Shown: positions 27,209-36,375, numbered from the stretch's first letter. The stretch is DNA of 64,000 bases from Pseudomonas sp. FP198 (GCF_030687895.1 NZ_CP117452.1:2807501-2871500), one strand, 5' to 3'. Notes: generated by a model not told the origin, from the letters alone. Made by a program: numbers and translations.

Positions 27209-29215
27209 TTACCCAAACTGCTCAGGCGCAGCGACCCCCAGAAGCTGCAGCTCGTTAAAAGGCTCATCGCCCGAAGCGAAGATAAAATCATCGTCTCCAA
27301 GTTGCGCCACCACATCGCCTTGCAGCGTGATCTCGAACCGACGCCCCTGTTCGTCGGCGCTGTAGCTTTTCAGGAAGGTTCGCTGGCCGTCCTCACTCAG
27401 CACGGCCGTCAGCGTCGCGTTGTAGCCGTTCCCTAACTCGGTGAAGCCTAGCGCAGAGACGTCTATCTTGTCGGTATCCGGGTCGAAGTCGACAATCCGG
27501 TCCTGGAAATTTCCATCCGCCGTACGGAAGCTGTCCCCCAGGGATCCATAGCGGAACACATCGGCCCCCTCACCTCCTGTCAGCACGTCGCGCCCCGATC
27601 CTCCATCAATAACATCGTGCCCAAAGCCGCCAGAGACGACATCGTCGCCGCCGCCGGCGATGAGCACATCGCCCGCCGCCGAGCCCTTCAGCCGATCGGC
27701 CGACTCCGTTCCCTGGATCAGCGTGCGACTCAACACCACGTTGGTTTCGTTGAGAACTTGAGAGAGATCGCCGTTGAGTGTCAGTTCGAAACGATGGCCC
27801 TGTCCGTCCGCTTCATAGCTTTTCAGATAGGTGCGGGTTCCGCTGTCATTGACAGAGACCGCCAGGGTTCCGTCGAGCCCATTGCCCAGTCCGCCGAAGC
27901 CCAAGGAGGACAGGTCGATAAGGTCCTGGCCGGGATCGAAATCAACGATGCGATCGCTCACGGCCTGAGAGTCGGTGCGGTAGCTGTCACCGATGGAGTT
28001 GATTCGGAACACATCGGCGCCGGCACCGCCATGGAGAACATCACGCTGCCCTCCTCCGTCGAGCAGGTCGTTGCCGTCATGTCCAGTGAGCAGTTCCGGG
28101 ACGTAGGAGCCATAAAGAACATCGGCGCCCGCGCTTCCATCAATTTGCGGCAACACACCGGCTAGCGCGCCGAAGGTGGTGTCCAGGGTTCCATCAGGAT
28201 TCAGCCTGATGATGCTGAAGTCATCATTACCAAAATAATTGCTCTGCCCGGCTACCAGGATTTTACCGTCCGCAAGCACGGTGATGTCCCGGGCCGTATC
28301 CCTGCCACCGGTCAGATCGAGTACAGCGATGCCATTGTCGCCAAAGCCTGCGTCGAAGGTTCCATCCTGGTTCAGCCTGATGATCTTGAAGTCGAATCCG
28401 GTTCCCTCCTCCTCGTTGTAACCCGCTACCAGTATCTTGCCGTCGGCCTGCACGGTAATCGATTTCGCCATGCCAGCTACTTCAATGTCGGCCGTGCCGT
28501 CCGTGCCAAAACCTGTGTCGAGAGACCCGTCAGGATTCAACCGCGCGACCACAAACGCGCCGTTGTAGCCTGGCACGAGGATTTTTCCATCGGCCTGCAG
28601 CGTCAGGCCAAAGCCCTCCAATGTGCTGATGCCCGGAATAGTGAACTCCACGGCACTGCCGCCATTGAAACTGGAATCGACCGTTCCGTCGGGGTTGAAG
28701 CGATTGACGGAAAAAATCTGATCATAAGAGTCATGATTCGCCACGAGGATCTTGCCGTCAGGCTGTACGGTCGCGCTGGCGGAATCACCCCAAGCTGCCG
28801 GAGCGGTGGCCGTTCCATTGACGCCGAAGCTTTGATCCACCGAACCGTCGGTGTTCAGGCGGACCATGACGATGCTCGGCGCCGAAAAATGTGGATAGAC
28901 GATCAGGTACTTGCCATCGGCCTGTACCGCTGCGCTATAGCCTTCGCCCGGGTAGATGTCGCGAGGCAGCAGGGTTTTACCATCATCGCTGAAAGTGCTG
29001 TCGAGCGTGCCGTCGGCGTTAAGACGCAGCAAAGAAGTCCTGTAGCCTTCGTACTCCCACTGGCCAGTTTCCACCCAGGTCATCCCGGCAAGCCAGATCT
29101 TGCCGTCCGGCCCCACGGCTATCTTGGCGGTGTCGTTATAACCGTCCAGGTCCACGAAGGTTTTGCCGGTACCGGCACGTAGCGCCGCGCCAACGCTGAT
29201 GTTTGAGCTGGTCAT
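27209..29215 (-). CDS. Delta-60 repeat protein with C-terminal RTX calcium-binding repeats
   Basis: The 668-residue protein has two parts. Residues about 20-350 carry six delta-60-type repeats (DGTLDSTF, DGSVDQSF, DGTVDSSF, DGSLDTGF, DGTFDAGF, DGTLDTTF, each with a nearby ADGKILVAG-like strand), forming a beta-propeller-like region. Residues about 370-660 hold two sets of glycine-rich RTX nonapeptides (GNDLLDGGG, DVLHGGAGADVF, DDVVSGGFGHDVIDGGSGRDVL). No Sec signal is present, so type I secretion through a C-terminal signal is expected; adhesion or surface association is a guess. ATG 29215 with GAGG upstream is preferred over the earlier in-frame Met. Confidence 0.82.
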   Translation of the reverse strand: MTSSNISVGAALRAGTGKTFVDLDGYNDTAKIAVGPDGKIWLAGMTWVETGQWEYEGYRTSLLRLNADGTLDSTFSDDGKTLLPRDIYPGEGYSAAVQADGKYLIVYPHFSAPSIVMVRLNTDGSVDQSFGVNGTATAPAAWGDSASATVQPDGKILVANHDSYDQIFSVNRFNPDGTVDSSFNGGSAVEFTIPGISTLEGFGLTLQADGKILVPGYNGAFVVARLNPDGSLDTGFGTDGTADIEVAGMAKSITVQADGKILVAGYNEEEGTGFDFKIIRLNQDGTFDAGFGDNGIAVLDLTGGRDTARDITVLADGKILVAGQSNYFGNDDFSIIRLNPDGTLDTTFGALAGVLPQIDGSAGADVLYGSYVPELLTGHDGNDLLDGGGQRDVLHGGAGADVFRINSIGDSYRTDSQAVSDRIVDFDPGQDLIDLSSLGFGGLGNGLDGTLAVSVNDSGTRTYLKSYEADGQGHRFELTLNGDLSQVLNETNVVLSRTLIQGTESADRLKGSAAGDVLIAGGGDDVVSGGFGHDVIDGGSGRDVLTGGEGADVFRYGSLGDSFRTADGNFQDRIVDFDPDTDKIDVSALGFTELGNGYNATLTAVLSEDGQRTFLKSYSADEQGRRFEITLQGDVVAQLGDDDFIFASGDEPFNELQLLGVAAPEQFG

Positions 29216-29521
29216 GCTGAGCCTCACAGTGTCGATGGGATTCCCCGAGAATTTTGCCTTCTACAACGTAGCCGTTTACCTCAGATCCGCCAGCCTGAAT
29301 GCAATACCCGGACAGCCGTCTCTGCGTATCTGACGCCTTGGCTCGGGCGTGGTTCTCGCGCCTTTCACTTCGTGGCACGCCTCGCCGTTTATCGCGTTCT
29401 TGTTCATCCATGGAAACAAGATTTGAACTTGTGGGGTTCTCCTTCGACCGAAAACATCAACAGGTGCGCGACGGAATGACCTGGTGGCTAGCGTACCGAT
29501 TCACCCCCGGAGGTATATCAA
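29216..29521. other. 306-bp intergenic stretch without recognisable content
   Basis: It separates the divergent RTX and alcohol dehydrogenase genes and must hold their promoters. A GGAGG ribosome binding site for the dehydrogenase lies at its right end. No operator palindrome, RNA gene or convincing small ORF was seen. Confidence 0.5.
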
Positions 29522-30694
29522 ATGAAAGCGTTACGCTGGCATGGAAAAAAAGATATCCGCTGTGATGACCATCTCCCCGACCCGACGATAGAACATCCGC
29601 GAGACGCGATTATCAAAGTCACTTCGTGCGCCATTTGCGGCTCGGACCTGCACTTGTATGACGGTTTCATGCCCGGTATGAAGCATGGCGACATCATGGG
29701 CCACGAGTTCATGGGCGAAGTGGTGGAAGTCGGTTCGGCCAACAAGAAGTTGAAGATCGGCGATCGCGTGGTGGTCCCCTTCACCATTTGCTGCGGTGAG
29801 TGCGATCAATGCCGGCGGGGTAATTTCTCCGTGTGCGAGCGCAGCAACCGCAACAAGGACCTGGCCGACAAGGCCTTCGGTCACACCACGGCGGGCCTGT
29901 TTGGCTACACCCACCTGACCGGGGGCTACCCCGGTGGCCAGGCCGAATACGTGCGTGTGCCTTATGCGGACTTCACCCCGGTGGTCATTCCGGACGGCCT
30001 GACCGATGAGCAAGTGCTGTTTCTTGGCGACATTTTCCCCACTGGCTGGCAAGCCGCGGTGCAATGCGATATCCAGCCAACCGACACCGTGGCCATCTGG
30101 GGCGCCGGCCCGGTAGGCCAGTTCACGGTGCGCAGCGCGGTGATCCTCGGGGCCAGACAGGTGGTATGCATCGACAACGTGCCCGAGCGCCTGGCCATGG
30201 CCAAGGCCGGTGGCGCGATCACCATCAATTTCGATGATGAAAGCGTGCTGGACCGCCTGGCCGAGCTGACGGGAGGCAAGGGACCGGAGAAATGCATCGA
30301 CGCGGTAGGCATGGAGTCCCACGCAACTCGCTCGTTCGACTCCATCTATGATCGGGTCAAGCAAGCGGTAATGCTCGAGTCGGACCGCCCCCACGTGCTG
30401 CGGGAAATGATGTACGTCTGCCGCCCCGCCGGCACCTTGTCCATCCCCGGCGTCTATGGCGGCCTGATCGACAAGATTCCGTTCGGCGCCGCCATGAACA
30501 AGGGCCTGACCTTCAAGATGGGCCAGACCCATGTGAACCGCTGGACCGATGATCTGCTCCAGCGCATCCAGGAGGGGCAGATCGACCCAAGCTTCGTCAT
30601 CACTCACACCGTGGGCCTTCAAGACGGCCCGGACATGTACAAGACCTTCCGGGACAAAAAAGACGGCTGCGTGAAGGTGGTGCTGAAGCCTTGA
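29522..30694 (+). CDS. Zinc-dependent alcohol dehydrogenase (glutathione-independent formaldehyde dehydrogenase-like)
   Basis: The 390-residue medium-chain dehydrogenase has the catalytic zinc site around CAICGSDLH (Cys38) and GHEFMGEV (His/Glu 61-62), the structural zinc loop [16 protein letters not shown], and the coenzyme motif GAGPVGQ. Length and the long C-terminal half resemble FdhA-like and threonine-dehydrogenase-like enzymes. It oxidises an alcohol or aldehyde adduct with NAD+ in the cytoplasm; the substrate is not evident. GGAGG lies close before ATG 29522. The next gene is convergent after 14 bp. Confidence 0.87.
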   Translation: MKALRWHGKKDIRCDDHLPDPTIEHPRDAIIKVTSCAICGSDLHLYDGFMPGMKHGDIMGHEFMGEVVEVGSANKKLKIGDRVVVPFTICCGECDQCRRGNFSVCERSNRNKDLADKAFGHTTAGLFGYTHLTGGYPGGQAEYVRVPYADFTPVVIPDGLTDEQVLFLGDIFPTGWQAAVQCDIQPTDTVAIWGAGPVGQFTVRSAVILGARQVVCIDNVPERLAMAKAGGAITINFDDESVLDRLAELTGGKGPEKCIDAVGMESHATRSFDSIYDRVKQAVMLESDRPHVLREMMYVCRPAGTLSIPGVYGGLIDKIPFGAAMNKGLTFKMGQTHVNRWTDDLLQRIQEGQIDPSFVITHTVGLQDGPDMYKTFRDKKDGCVKVVLKP

Positions 30695-30708
30695 ACCCGT
30701 TCAGCCAA

Positions 30709-31914
30709 TCAATGCGCGGCTGCGCCCTGACCGGCATATCTTTCACCCTGCGGAAAGCCATGCAGCCGCGCTCGAAACGCAAGCGACAAACTGGCGAGCA
30801 GCAACACCAGCAATATCCAGGGAAAAGTGCTGACGCCCCATTGGCCAAGCAGCACTCCGCCCAATAACCCGCCGCCGGCGATTGCGCTGTTCCACACCAC
30901 CACGTTCATCGACAGCGCAACGTCGGCACCCTCGCCCGCTGCGTCGGCCAAGGCCGTTTGCAGCAGCGTTGCGGCGCCGCCGAAGGTCAGCCCCCAGATA
31001 AAAACGCCGAGACAGATCGCTGCGGCGGAAGCTGAAAACATTCCGAGGAAGACCGCCACGGCAGCGAAGGTGGCAAGGCTGACCAACACCGCCGCGCGCA
31101 AATGGCGATCGACCAGCCGCCCCGAGATCCAGATGCCAGCCAGCGCCGCGACACCGAAGACCAGCAGGACCAGGTCGACATGCCGGCCCAGCCCTGCGCC
31201 GGAGACAAATGGCGCGATGTACGTATAGAGAATGTTGTGGGCCAGCATCCAGGTCAGCACAACGCCGAGCACGGCGCGCACGCCAGGCGTGAACAAGACC
31301 TGACGCAAGCCCAGGCGCTGGGAGGAAGATTGACCTGGATAGTCCGGCACTTTGATCAGCACCCAAGCGATCAACACCAGGGTCAATCCGGACATCACAC
31401 CAAACGACATGCGCCACCCTATCGCCCCGCCAAGCCAGGTTCCCAGGGGCACGCCCAGCGACAACGCGATGGGCGTGCCGACCATCGCTACCGCCAAGGC
31501 GCGCCCCTGCAACGCCGGGACGACCATGCGCCGTGCGTAACCGGCGATGAGGCTCCAGGCCAACCCCGCCGAAACACCGGCGAAAAAACGTGCGATCAGG
31601 GTCAGCCAGTAAACGGAAGACAGCGCGGTGATGGAGTTGAAAACCAGGAAACCGATCACGGTGAGAAGCAGCACCGTCCTGCGGCGCCAGGTTTGGGTAG
31701 CGATGGTCAGCGGGATGGCTGCCAGTAGTGAGCCGAGCGCATACACCGTCACCATCTGCCCGGCCAGGGAGGGTGATACGCTCAGGCCATCGCCAATCTC
31801 AGGCAGCAGACCTGCCGGCAGCGTCTCCGTCACGATGCAGATGAATCCGGTCATTGCCAGCGCCAGCAGTGCTCCATAGGGCAGCTTTGCGCCCTGTTGT
31901 TCGTTGGTAACCAT
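30709..31914 (-). CDS. MFS transporter, DHA1 (arabinose/purine efflux-like) family
   Basis: The 401-residue protein has 12 predicted helices; the start ALLALAMTGFICIVTETLPAGLLPEIGDGLSV, shortened here in outline, is typical of the AraJ/NepI/YdhP efflux group, and LTIATQTWRRRTVLL is the motif-A loop. It probably exports a small metabolite or drug. It is divergent from a TetR gene 113 bp away, with two related operator-like repeats between them, so the TetR protein likely represses it. Confidence 0.88.
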   Translation of the reverse strand: MVTNEQQGAKLPYGALLALAMTGFICIVTETLPAGLLPEIGDGLSVSPSLAGQMVTVYALGSLLAAIPLTIATQTWRRRTVLLLTVIGFLVFNSITALSSVYWLTLIARFFAGVSAGLAWSLIAGYARRMVVPALQGRALAVAMVGTPIALSLGVPLGTWLGGAIGWRMSFGVMSGLTLVLIAWVLIKVPDYPGQSSSQRLGLRQVLFTPGVRAVLGVVLTWMLAHNILYTYIAPFVSGAGLGRHVDLVLLVFGVAALAGIWISGRLVDRHLRAAVLVSLATFAAVAVFLGMFSASAAAICLGVFIWGLTFGGAATLLQTALADAAGEGADVALSMNVVVWNSAIAGGGLLGGVLLGQWGVSTFPWILLVLLLASLSLAFRARLHGFPQGERYAGQGAAAH

Positions 31915-31934
31915 TCGATGCTCCCTGAGTTATA

Positions 31935-32005
31935 TATCGATCGGTATAAATACTAGGGAGGCGTTGCTCCGCTGGTCAACCACTTTTGTATCGATTAGTA
32001 TTTAT
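31935..32005. promoter_or_regulatory. Two related TetR-operator-like repeats
   Basis: TATCGATCGGTATAAAT at 31935-31951 and TATCGATTAGTATTTAT at 31989-32005 are direct repeats with 54 bp between starts. The first holds a near palindrome, ATATCGATCGGTAT. They lie between the divergent MFS and TetR genes, one near each start, and are likely the binding sites of the TetR protein. Confidence 0.6.
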
Positions 32006-32027
32006 GTAACTCGAGAGGAGTATTTTC

Positions 32028-32678
32028 ATGGCTCAGATGGGACGGCCGCGCACGTTTGACCGTGACGTGGCAATCACGCAGGCACTGCATCTGTTTTGGG
32101 AGCACGGCTACGATGCGACGTCGCTCAGCCAGCTCAAGGCCAACATCGGTGGCGGCATCACCGCACCGAGCTTTTATGCAGCGTTCGGCTCCAAGCAAGC
32201 GTTGTTCAACGAAGTGATGGAACGCTACCTGACTACCCATGGCAGGGTGATGGAGAGCCTGTTCGATTCCACCCTGCCCCCCAGGGAGGCAATCGAACGC
32301 ACGCTGCGTCGCTCGGCGAAAATGCAATGCGAGACAGACCATCCCAAAGGCTGCCTGGTGTCACTGGGTTATCTGAGTGCCTGCTCGGAAGAAAGCAAAG
32401 CCATCTCCCGGCCGCTTGCTGAGGCAAGAACCGCCAACCGTGCCGGAATCAAGGCCTGTATAGAACGCGCTATCGCCGCCGGAGAACTGCCGGCAACAGT
32501 GGCCTCGGAGGCCCTGGCCGCGGTATTCGACAGTTTCCTGTTGGGCCTGTCGGTATTGGCGCGCGACGGCGCCTCCCTTGAGACCCTGGACGCCGCGGTT
32601 ACGCAGGTCATGACGGTCTGGGACGCGCAACGCATGGGCAGTCCGATGGCGGCAAACGATCAAGCGGATGAGCAATAG
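32028..32678 (+). CDS. TetR/AcrR family regulator
   Basis: The 216-residue protein starts GRPRTFDRDVAITQALHLFWEHGYDATSLSQLK in outline, the usual TetR DNA-binding region, with the recognition helix near ITAPSFYAAFGSKQALF (about 40-56). The C-terminal domain contains Cys residues (MQCETDHPKGCLVSL), as in the regulators of efflux and oxidoreductase genes. GAGGAG precedes ATG 32028. It is divergent from the MFS gene and should control it through the repeats between them. Confidence 0.87.
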   Translation: MAQMGRPRTFDRDVAITQALHLFWEHGYDATSLSQLKANIGGGITAPSFYAAFGSKQALFNEVMERYLTTHGRVMESLFDSTLPPREAIERTLRRSAKMQCETDHPKGCLVSLGYLSACSEESKAISRPLAEARTANRAGIKACIERAIAAGELPATVASEALAAVFDSFLLGLSVLARDGASLETLDAAVTQVMTVWDAQRMGSPMAANDQADEQ

Positions 32679-32693
32679 TAGACTGATCGTCTA
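32679..32693 (+). promoter_or_regulatory. NemR-type box in front of the second TetR gene
   Basis: TAGAC-TGATC-GTCTA, an inverted repeat 22 bp before the ATG of the TetR gene, placed to block transcription or initiation of that gene. It shares the TAGAC/GTCTA arms with two identical boxes further downstream, so autoregulation is likely. Confidence 0.7.
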
Positions 32694-32714
32694 GTAGAGA
32701 ATAAGATCGACCCC

Positions 32715-33317
32715 ATGAGCAGCCCAAAGACCCGCGAAACCTCCGACGTCCGCCAGGAAATCCTTGATGTAGGCCAACGAATCATGGCCGCCAAAGGCTA
32801 TTCCGCCGTGGGCCTGAATGAAATCCTGGCCACTGCGGGTGTGCCAAAAGGATCTTTCTACCACTACTTTGGCTCAAAAGATGCCTTCGGCGAGGCATTG
32901 CTTGAAAGCTATTTCGCGAGCTATCTGGCGGAGCTGGACGAGGTTCTCGCCCTGCCTGGCCTGACGATGGCTCAGCGTCTGATGAAGTACTGGGACATCT
33001 GGCAACAGACTCAATCGTTCCAGGATTGCCAGGGCAAATGCCTGGCGGTGAAGCTGGGCGTGGAAGTCGCCGATCTTTCAGAGGCGATGCGCGCGGTGCT
33101 CAAGCGCGGCACAGCGGGTATCACCGACCGCCTGGCCGTGGCGATCGAGACCGGAATCGCCGAAGGCTCGCTGGAGTCCGTTGCCGAGCCTCATGCGGTC
33201 GCGCAAAGTCTCTATCAGCTGTGGGTCGGCGCCAGTGTCATGGTCAAGATCACCAAGAGTGTCCAGCCTTTCGAGACGGCGATGGCGACGACTCGCCAGA
33301 TTCTCAGCCTTACCTGA
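32715..33317 (+). CDS. NemR-like TetR-family repressor
   Basis: The 200-residue protein has the TetR DNA-binding domain (ILDVGQRIMAAKGYSAVGL, GVPKGSFYHYFGSKDAF) and a ligand domain containing QDCQGKCLAVKLG with two Cys about residues 103-107, like NemR, which senses electrophiles and hypochlorite through a cysteine. It is followed by a DJ-1/PfpI protein and an old yellow enzyme, the same partners as NemR. Three TAGAC-N5-GTCTA boxes surround it. ATG 32715 lacks a strong Shine-Dalgarno. Confidence 0.82.
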   Translation: MSSPKTRETSDVRQEILDVGQRIMAAKGYSAVGLNEILATAGVPKGSFYHYFGSKDAFGEALLESYFASYLAELDEVLALPGLTMAQRLMKYWDIWQQTQSFQDCQGKCLAVKLGVEVADLSEAMRAVLKRGTAGITDRLAVAIETGIAEGSLESVAEPHAVAQSLYQLWVGASVMVKITKSVQPFETAMATTRQILSLT

Positions 33318-33629
33318 TCGATACCGCTGCCTCCTGGATCAAAATCTGCCTATCCCTACTCTCCTGAAGCTTGCCCTACGCAGCTTTCGCCTGCCTGCAC
33401 CCTCCTCCAAAAAAACCGTGATGCGAAAAAACAAAAAATATTACTAGACGACTGGTCTAATTTGAAATTAAGGTAGCCACACGTTCTACGCATCGCCAAG
33501 CAGCAGCTCGAGAAAGCCACCCTCCCAGAGGTTTGGGCGACGCCTTTTGCAGCTTGTTTTTTTGCCCGACGTCTAGACGACTGGTCTATTCAAACTAGCG
33601 CAGCACAACTCTCAAACAGGAAAACCGCA
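33318..33629 (+). promoter_or_regulatory. Regulatory region with two identical TAGAC boxes
   Basis: The 312-bp region in front of the DJ-1-like gene contains TAGACGACTGGTCTA twice, at 33445-33459 and 33574-33588, 129 bp apart. Each is an imperfect inverted repeat with TAGAC/GTCTA arms. The second lies 41 bp before the start of the DJ-1-like gene. They are the likely operators of the NemR-like repressor; DNA looping between the two is possible. No gene was seen. Confidence 0.68.
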
Positions 33630-34313
33630 ATGAAAGTTCTCATGGTACTGACCTCGCACGACACTCTCGGCAACACCGGCCGCAAGACCGGCTTCTGGCT
33701 CGAAGAGCTGGCGGCGCCCTACTACGCCTTCCTCGACGCCAAGGCCGAGATCGTTCTGGCTTCGCCTGAGGGTGGGCAGCCACCGCTTGATCCGAAGAGT
33801 AACGAGCCGTCCTTTCAGACTGACCTGACCCGGCGTTTCGAAGCCGACCCCGAAGCGACCGCCTTGCTTGCCGGCACCGTGCGCCTGGACAGCGTCTCGC
33901 CAGACGATTTCGATGCGGTTTTCTACCCAGGCGGCCACGGCCCGCTGTGGGACCTGGCCGAAGACCCGGTCTCGATCCGCTTGATCGAGTCTTTCCAGGC
34001 CGCCGGCAAGCCGGTTGCCTTGGTGTGCCACGCGCCTGGCGTGCTGCGCCACGTGAAAAAGCCTGACGGTACTCCGCTGGTGCAGGGCAAAAAAGTTGCC
34101 GGTTTCACCAATACCGAAGAAGCCGCGGTAGGCCTGACCGATGTCGTGCCGTTCCTGGTCGAGGACATGCTCAAGGCCAACGGCGGCCTGTATTCGAAAG
34201 GCGCTGACTGGTCCTCCTACGTGGTGCGTGACGGTCTGCTGATCACCGGTCAGAACCCGGGTTCGTCAAGCGAAGCCGCGAAGGTTCTCATCGATCTGCT
34301 GAACCAGGCTTGA
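33630..34313 (+). CDS. DJ-1/PfpI family protein (GlxIII-like)
   Basis: The 227-residue protein is a type 1 glutamine-amidotransferase-like/DJ-1 fold: Glu in GFWLEEL, YPGGHGPLWDL, and the nucleophile in LVCHAPGVL (Cys near residue 134). Relatives of this length next to nemA act as glyoxalase III-like or protein repair enzymes against dicarbonyls. It is cotranscribed with the following old yellow enzyme gene after 74 bp, under NemR-like boxes, consistent with an electrophile response. AGGA lies upstream of ATG 33630. Confidence 0.87.
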   Translation: MKVLMVLTSHDTLGNTGRKTGFWLEELAAPYYAFLDAKAEIVLASPEGGQPPLDPKSNEPSFQTDLTRRFEADPEATALLAGTVRLDSVSPDDFDAVFYPGGHGPLWDLAEDPVSIRLIESFQAAGKPVALVCHAPGVLRHVKKPDGTPLVQGKKVAGFTNTEEAAVGLTDVVPFLVEDMLKANGGLYSKGADWSSYVVRDGLLITGQNPGSSSEAAKVLIDLLNQA

Positions 34314-34323
34314 GCCTGTCGCC

Positions 34324-34348
34324 GCGGGAGACGTCGCAGGTCTCCCGC
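34324..34348 (+). terminator. Stem-loop between DJ-1-like and old yellow enzyme genes
   Basis: GCGGGAGAC and GTCTCCCGC form a perfect 9-bp stem with a 7-base loop. Only TT follows, so it is more likely a partial terminator or mRNA processing/stability element inside the operon. Confidence 0.55.
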
Positions 34349-34387
34349 CCTTATCGCGCCGATAGTTCGGCACCAAGGGATATTTTC

Positions 34388-35548
34388 ATGAAACACAGTT
34401 CGCTGTTCGAACACACCTCGCTAGGCCCACTGACCCTGAAAAATCGCATCGTCATGCCGCCCCTGACCCGTCAACGCAGCGGCCAGCCCGGTGACGTGCC
34501 CACCGCGCTCATGGCCCGCTATTACCAACAGCGCGCGAGTGCCGGCCTGATCATCAGCGAAGGCACCCAAATCGAACCCCGTGGCAAGGGCTATGCCTGG
34601 ACGCCGGGCATCTACAGCCAGGCGCAGATCGATGGCTGGCGCACCGTCACCGAAGCGGTTCACGCTGAGGGCGGGGTGATTTTTGCCCAGCTCTGGCATG
34701 TCGGTCGCGTGTCACACAGCGCACTGCAACCGGACAACGCCGCCCCTGTCGCACCGTCGGCGATCCAGGCGAAAAAGGTCAAAGCCTTTATCGAAACCGG
34801 TCCCGGCACCGGCACGCTGGTGGAACCCTCCACTCCGCGCGAGCTGAGCGTCGCCGAGATCAAGGCGCTGGTCGAACTCTACGCCCAGGCCGCACGCAAC
34901 GCCCTGGCGGCCGGTTTCGACGGCATCGAGATCCACGCGGCCAATGGTTATCTGGTCAATCAGTTCATTTCCGCCCAGGCCAACCAGCGCACCGATGACT
35001 ACGGCGGCTCGCTGCATAACCGCCTGCGTTTCCTGCGCGAAGTGGTCCAGGCCGTCAGCGCCGTGGTCGGGCCCGACCGCGTGGGCGTGCGCTTCACGCC
35101 GCTGTTCACCAGCACCGAAGAAGACCGCGTGTACATCGGCTTCGTCGAGGACGACCCGCACCTGACCTACATCGAAGCCATCAAGGTGCTTGAACAGGCA
35201 GGCATCGCCTACCTGTCGATCGCCGAAGCCGACTGGCCGAATGCGCCGGACCTGCCCGAGGCGTTTCGGCGCGAGGTGCGAAGCACCTTCACCGGTCGGA
35301 TCATCTATGCCGGGTTGTACACCGCTGACCGCGGGGCGCGCCTGATCGAGTCGGGCCTGGCCGATCTGGTCGCATTCGGCCGGCCGTTTATCGCCAACCC
35401 CGACCTGCCCCAGCGTATCGCCAATGGCTGGCCGCTCAACGCTCTTGATGCCGCCGGACTGTACGGCGGTAATGAACAAGGATTCACCGATTACCCGCGG
35501 TATTCCCCATCCACAGTTGAGCACGAGGAAGCAGTCCCGGCGTTCTGA
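34388..35548 (+). CDS. nemA: Old yellow enzyme, NemA-like alkene reductase
   Basis: The 386-residue FMN barrel protein begins SSLFEHTSLGPLTLKNRIVMPPLTRQRS in outline, contains the substrate-anion pair in EIHAANGYLVNQF (His and Asn), the proton donor in DDYGGS and the C-terminal FMN motif DLVAFGRPFIANP. It reduces activated alkenes and nitro or electrophilic compounds with NADPH. ATG 34388 is chosen because the family's N-terminus begins there; the open frame extends upstream to overlap the DJ-1 gene. It forms a likely operon with that gene under NemR-type control. Confidence 0.92.
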   Translation: MKHSSLFEHTSLGPLTLKNRIVMPPLTRQRSGQPGDVPTALMARYYQQRASAGLIISEGTQIEPRGKGYAWTPGIYSQAQIDGWRTVTEAVHAEGGVIFAQLWHVGRVSHSALQPDNAAPVAPSAIQAKKVKAFIETGPGTGTLVEPSTPRELSVAEIKALVELYAQAARNALAAGFDGIEIHAANGYLVNQFISAQANQRTDDYGGSLHNRLRFLREVVQAVSAVVGPDRVGVRFTPLFTSTEEDRVYIGFVEDDPHLTYIEAIKVLEQAGIAYLSIAEADWPNAPDLPEAFRREVRSTFTGRIIYAGLYTADRGARLIESGLADLVAFGRPFIANPDLPQRIANGWPLNALDAAGLYGGNEQGFTDYPRYSPSTVEHEEAVPAF

Positions 35549-35567
35549 CTCCCCTGATTCAAGAACC

Positions 35568-35610
35568 GTGGTGAGGGAGCTTGCTCCCGCTGGGCTGCGT
35601 AGCGGCCCTT
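35568..35610. repeat. Pseudomonas-type intergenic palindrome
   Basis: GGGAGCTTGCTCCC followed by GGGCTGCGTAGCGGCCC-like pairing, between two convergent genes. A second copy with the same core lies at 56076-56116. Such palindromes are common outside genes in fluorescens-group genomes; here it can also act as a bidirectional terminator. Confidence 0.7.
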
Positions 35611-35684
35611 TTAGTAAGCGCCGCGTATTTGGAGCGCCAGCCCCTCCCGCACCAAGGGTTTGCCGATGCCTTGAGATCCGAGAA

Positions 35685-36275
35685 CTAGTCGTTATTCCTC
35701 TTCAGGCTTTCAGGGCTGCCCGCGCACAGGCCATCCATGACCAGGTCCATCAATCTGGAGAAACGTGGGTGCCATTCGCTCTGGCAATCCATTTGCCAGA
35801 TTCCGGCAGTGGCCAGGAAAAAGTCGTCGCTCGTCACTCCGCTACGAATCGTTCCAGCCTTTTCGTTAGCCCTCAAGAGCAATTCTGCCGCCGCCAGCAT
35901 CGGCGCGTATCCCGACTTCCCGGGAAACTCATAGGCAGAAGCGGCCTGGCGTATCGCACTCGCAAGTCCAGCCTTGGTCATCGCATATTCGGCGAGGCGG
36001 TCCATCCATTCCCGAAGGGCCTCCTTCGGTGGTTTCGTGGCGAGCAGTTGTTCCGCCAACGAAGCCACCTGCTGCATTTCGAATTGATAGACCTCGAATA
36101 CCAATTTTTCGCGGGTGGCGAAGTGGCGATAGAACGTGCCCTGGCCTACCCCGGCTTTCTTCGCGATCGTGCTCAGCGGGACCGCGGGATCGAGGGTCAG
36201 CTCTGTTACGGCGACCTCCAGTATCCGTTCACGGTTTTTCTTGGCGTCAGCACGCATCACCAGTTCGTCAGGCAT
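35685..36275 (-). CDS. TetR/AcrR family regulator
   Basis: The 196-residue protein has the TetR DNA-binding domain (ILEVAVTELTLDPAVPL, KKAGVGQGTFYRHFATREKLV, about 18-60) and a helical C-terminus with AEQLLATKPPKEALREWMDRL, typical of the small SDR-linked repressors. ATG 36275 is taken; TTG 36281 with AAGGAA 5 bp upstream is an alternative. It is divergent from an SDR gene, and two strong palindromes lie between, so it should repress that gene. Confidence 0.86.
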   Translation of the reverse strand: MPDELVMRADAKKNRERILEVAVTELTLDPAVPLSTIAKKAGVGQGTFYRHFATREKLVFEVYQFEMQQVASLAEQLLATKPPKEALREWMDRLAEYAMTKAGLASAIRQAASAYEFPGKSGYAPMLAAAELLLRANEKAGTIRSGVTSDDFFLATAGIWQMDCQSEWHPRFSRLMDLVMDGLCAGSPESLKRNND

Positions 36276-36307
36276 GAGCAAAAATTTTCCTTGAATGCAT
36301 TGCTAAG

Positions 36308-36348
36308 CGGACAGCTGTCCGGTACGTTGCGTAAGTGGACAGCTGTCC
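36308..36348. promoter_or_regulatory. Twin perfect palindromic operators
   Basis: CGGACAGCTGTCCG at 36308-36321 and GGACAGCTGTCC at 36337-36348, centres about 28 bp apart, lie in the 100 bp between the divergent TetR and SDR genes. The sequence CGGACAGCTGTCCG resembles operators of TetR regulators of small oxidoreductases. It almost surely binds the neighbouring TetR protein. Confidence 0.75.
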
Positions 36349-36375
36349 GCTTGAATTTCATCACCGGAGTTTACT

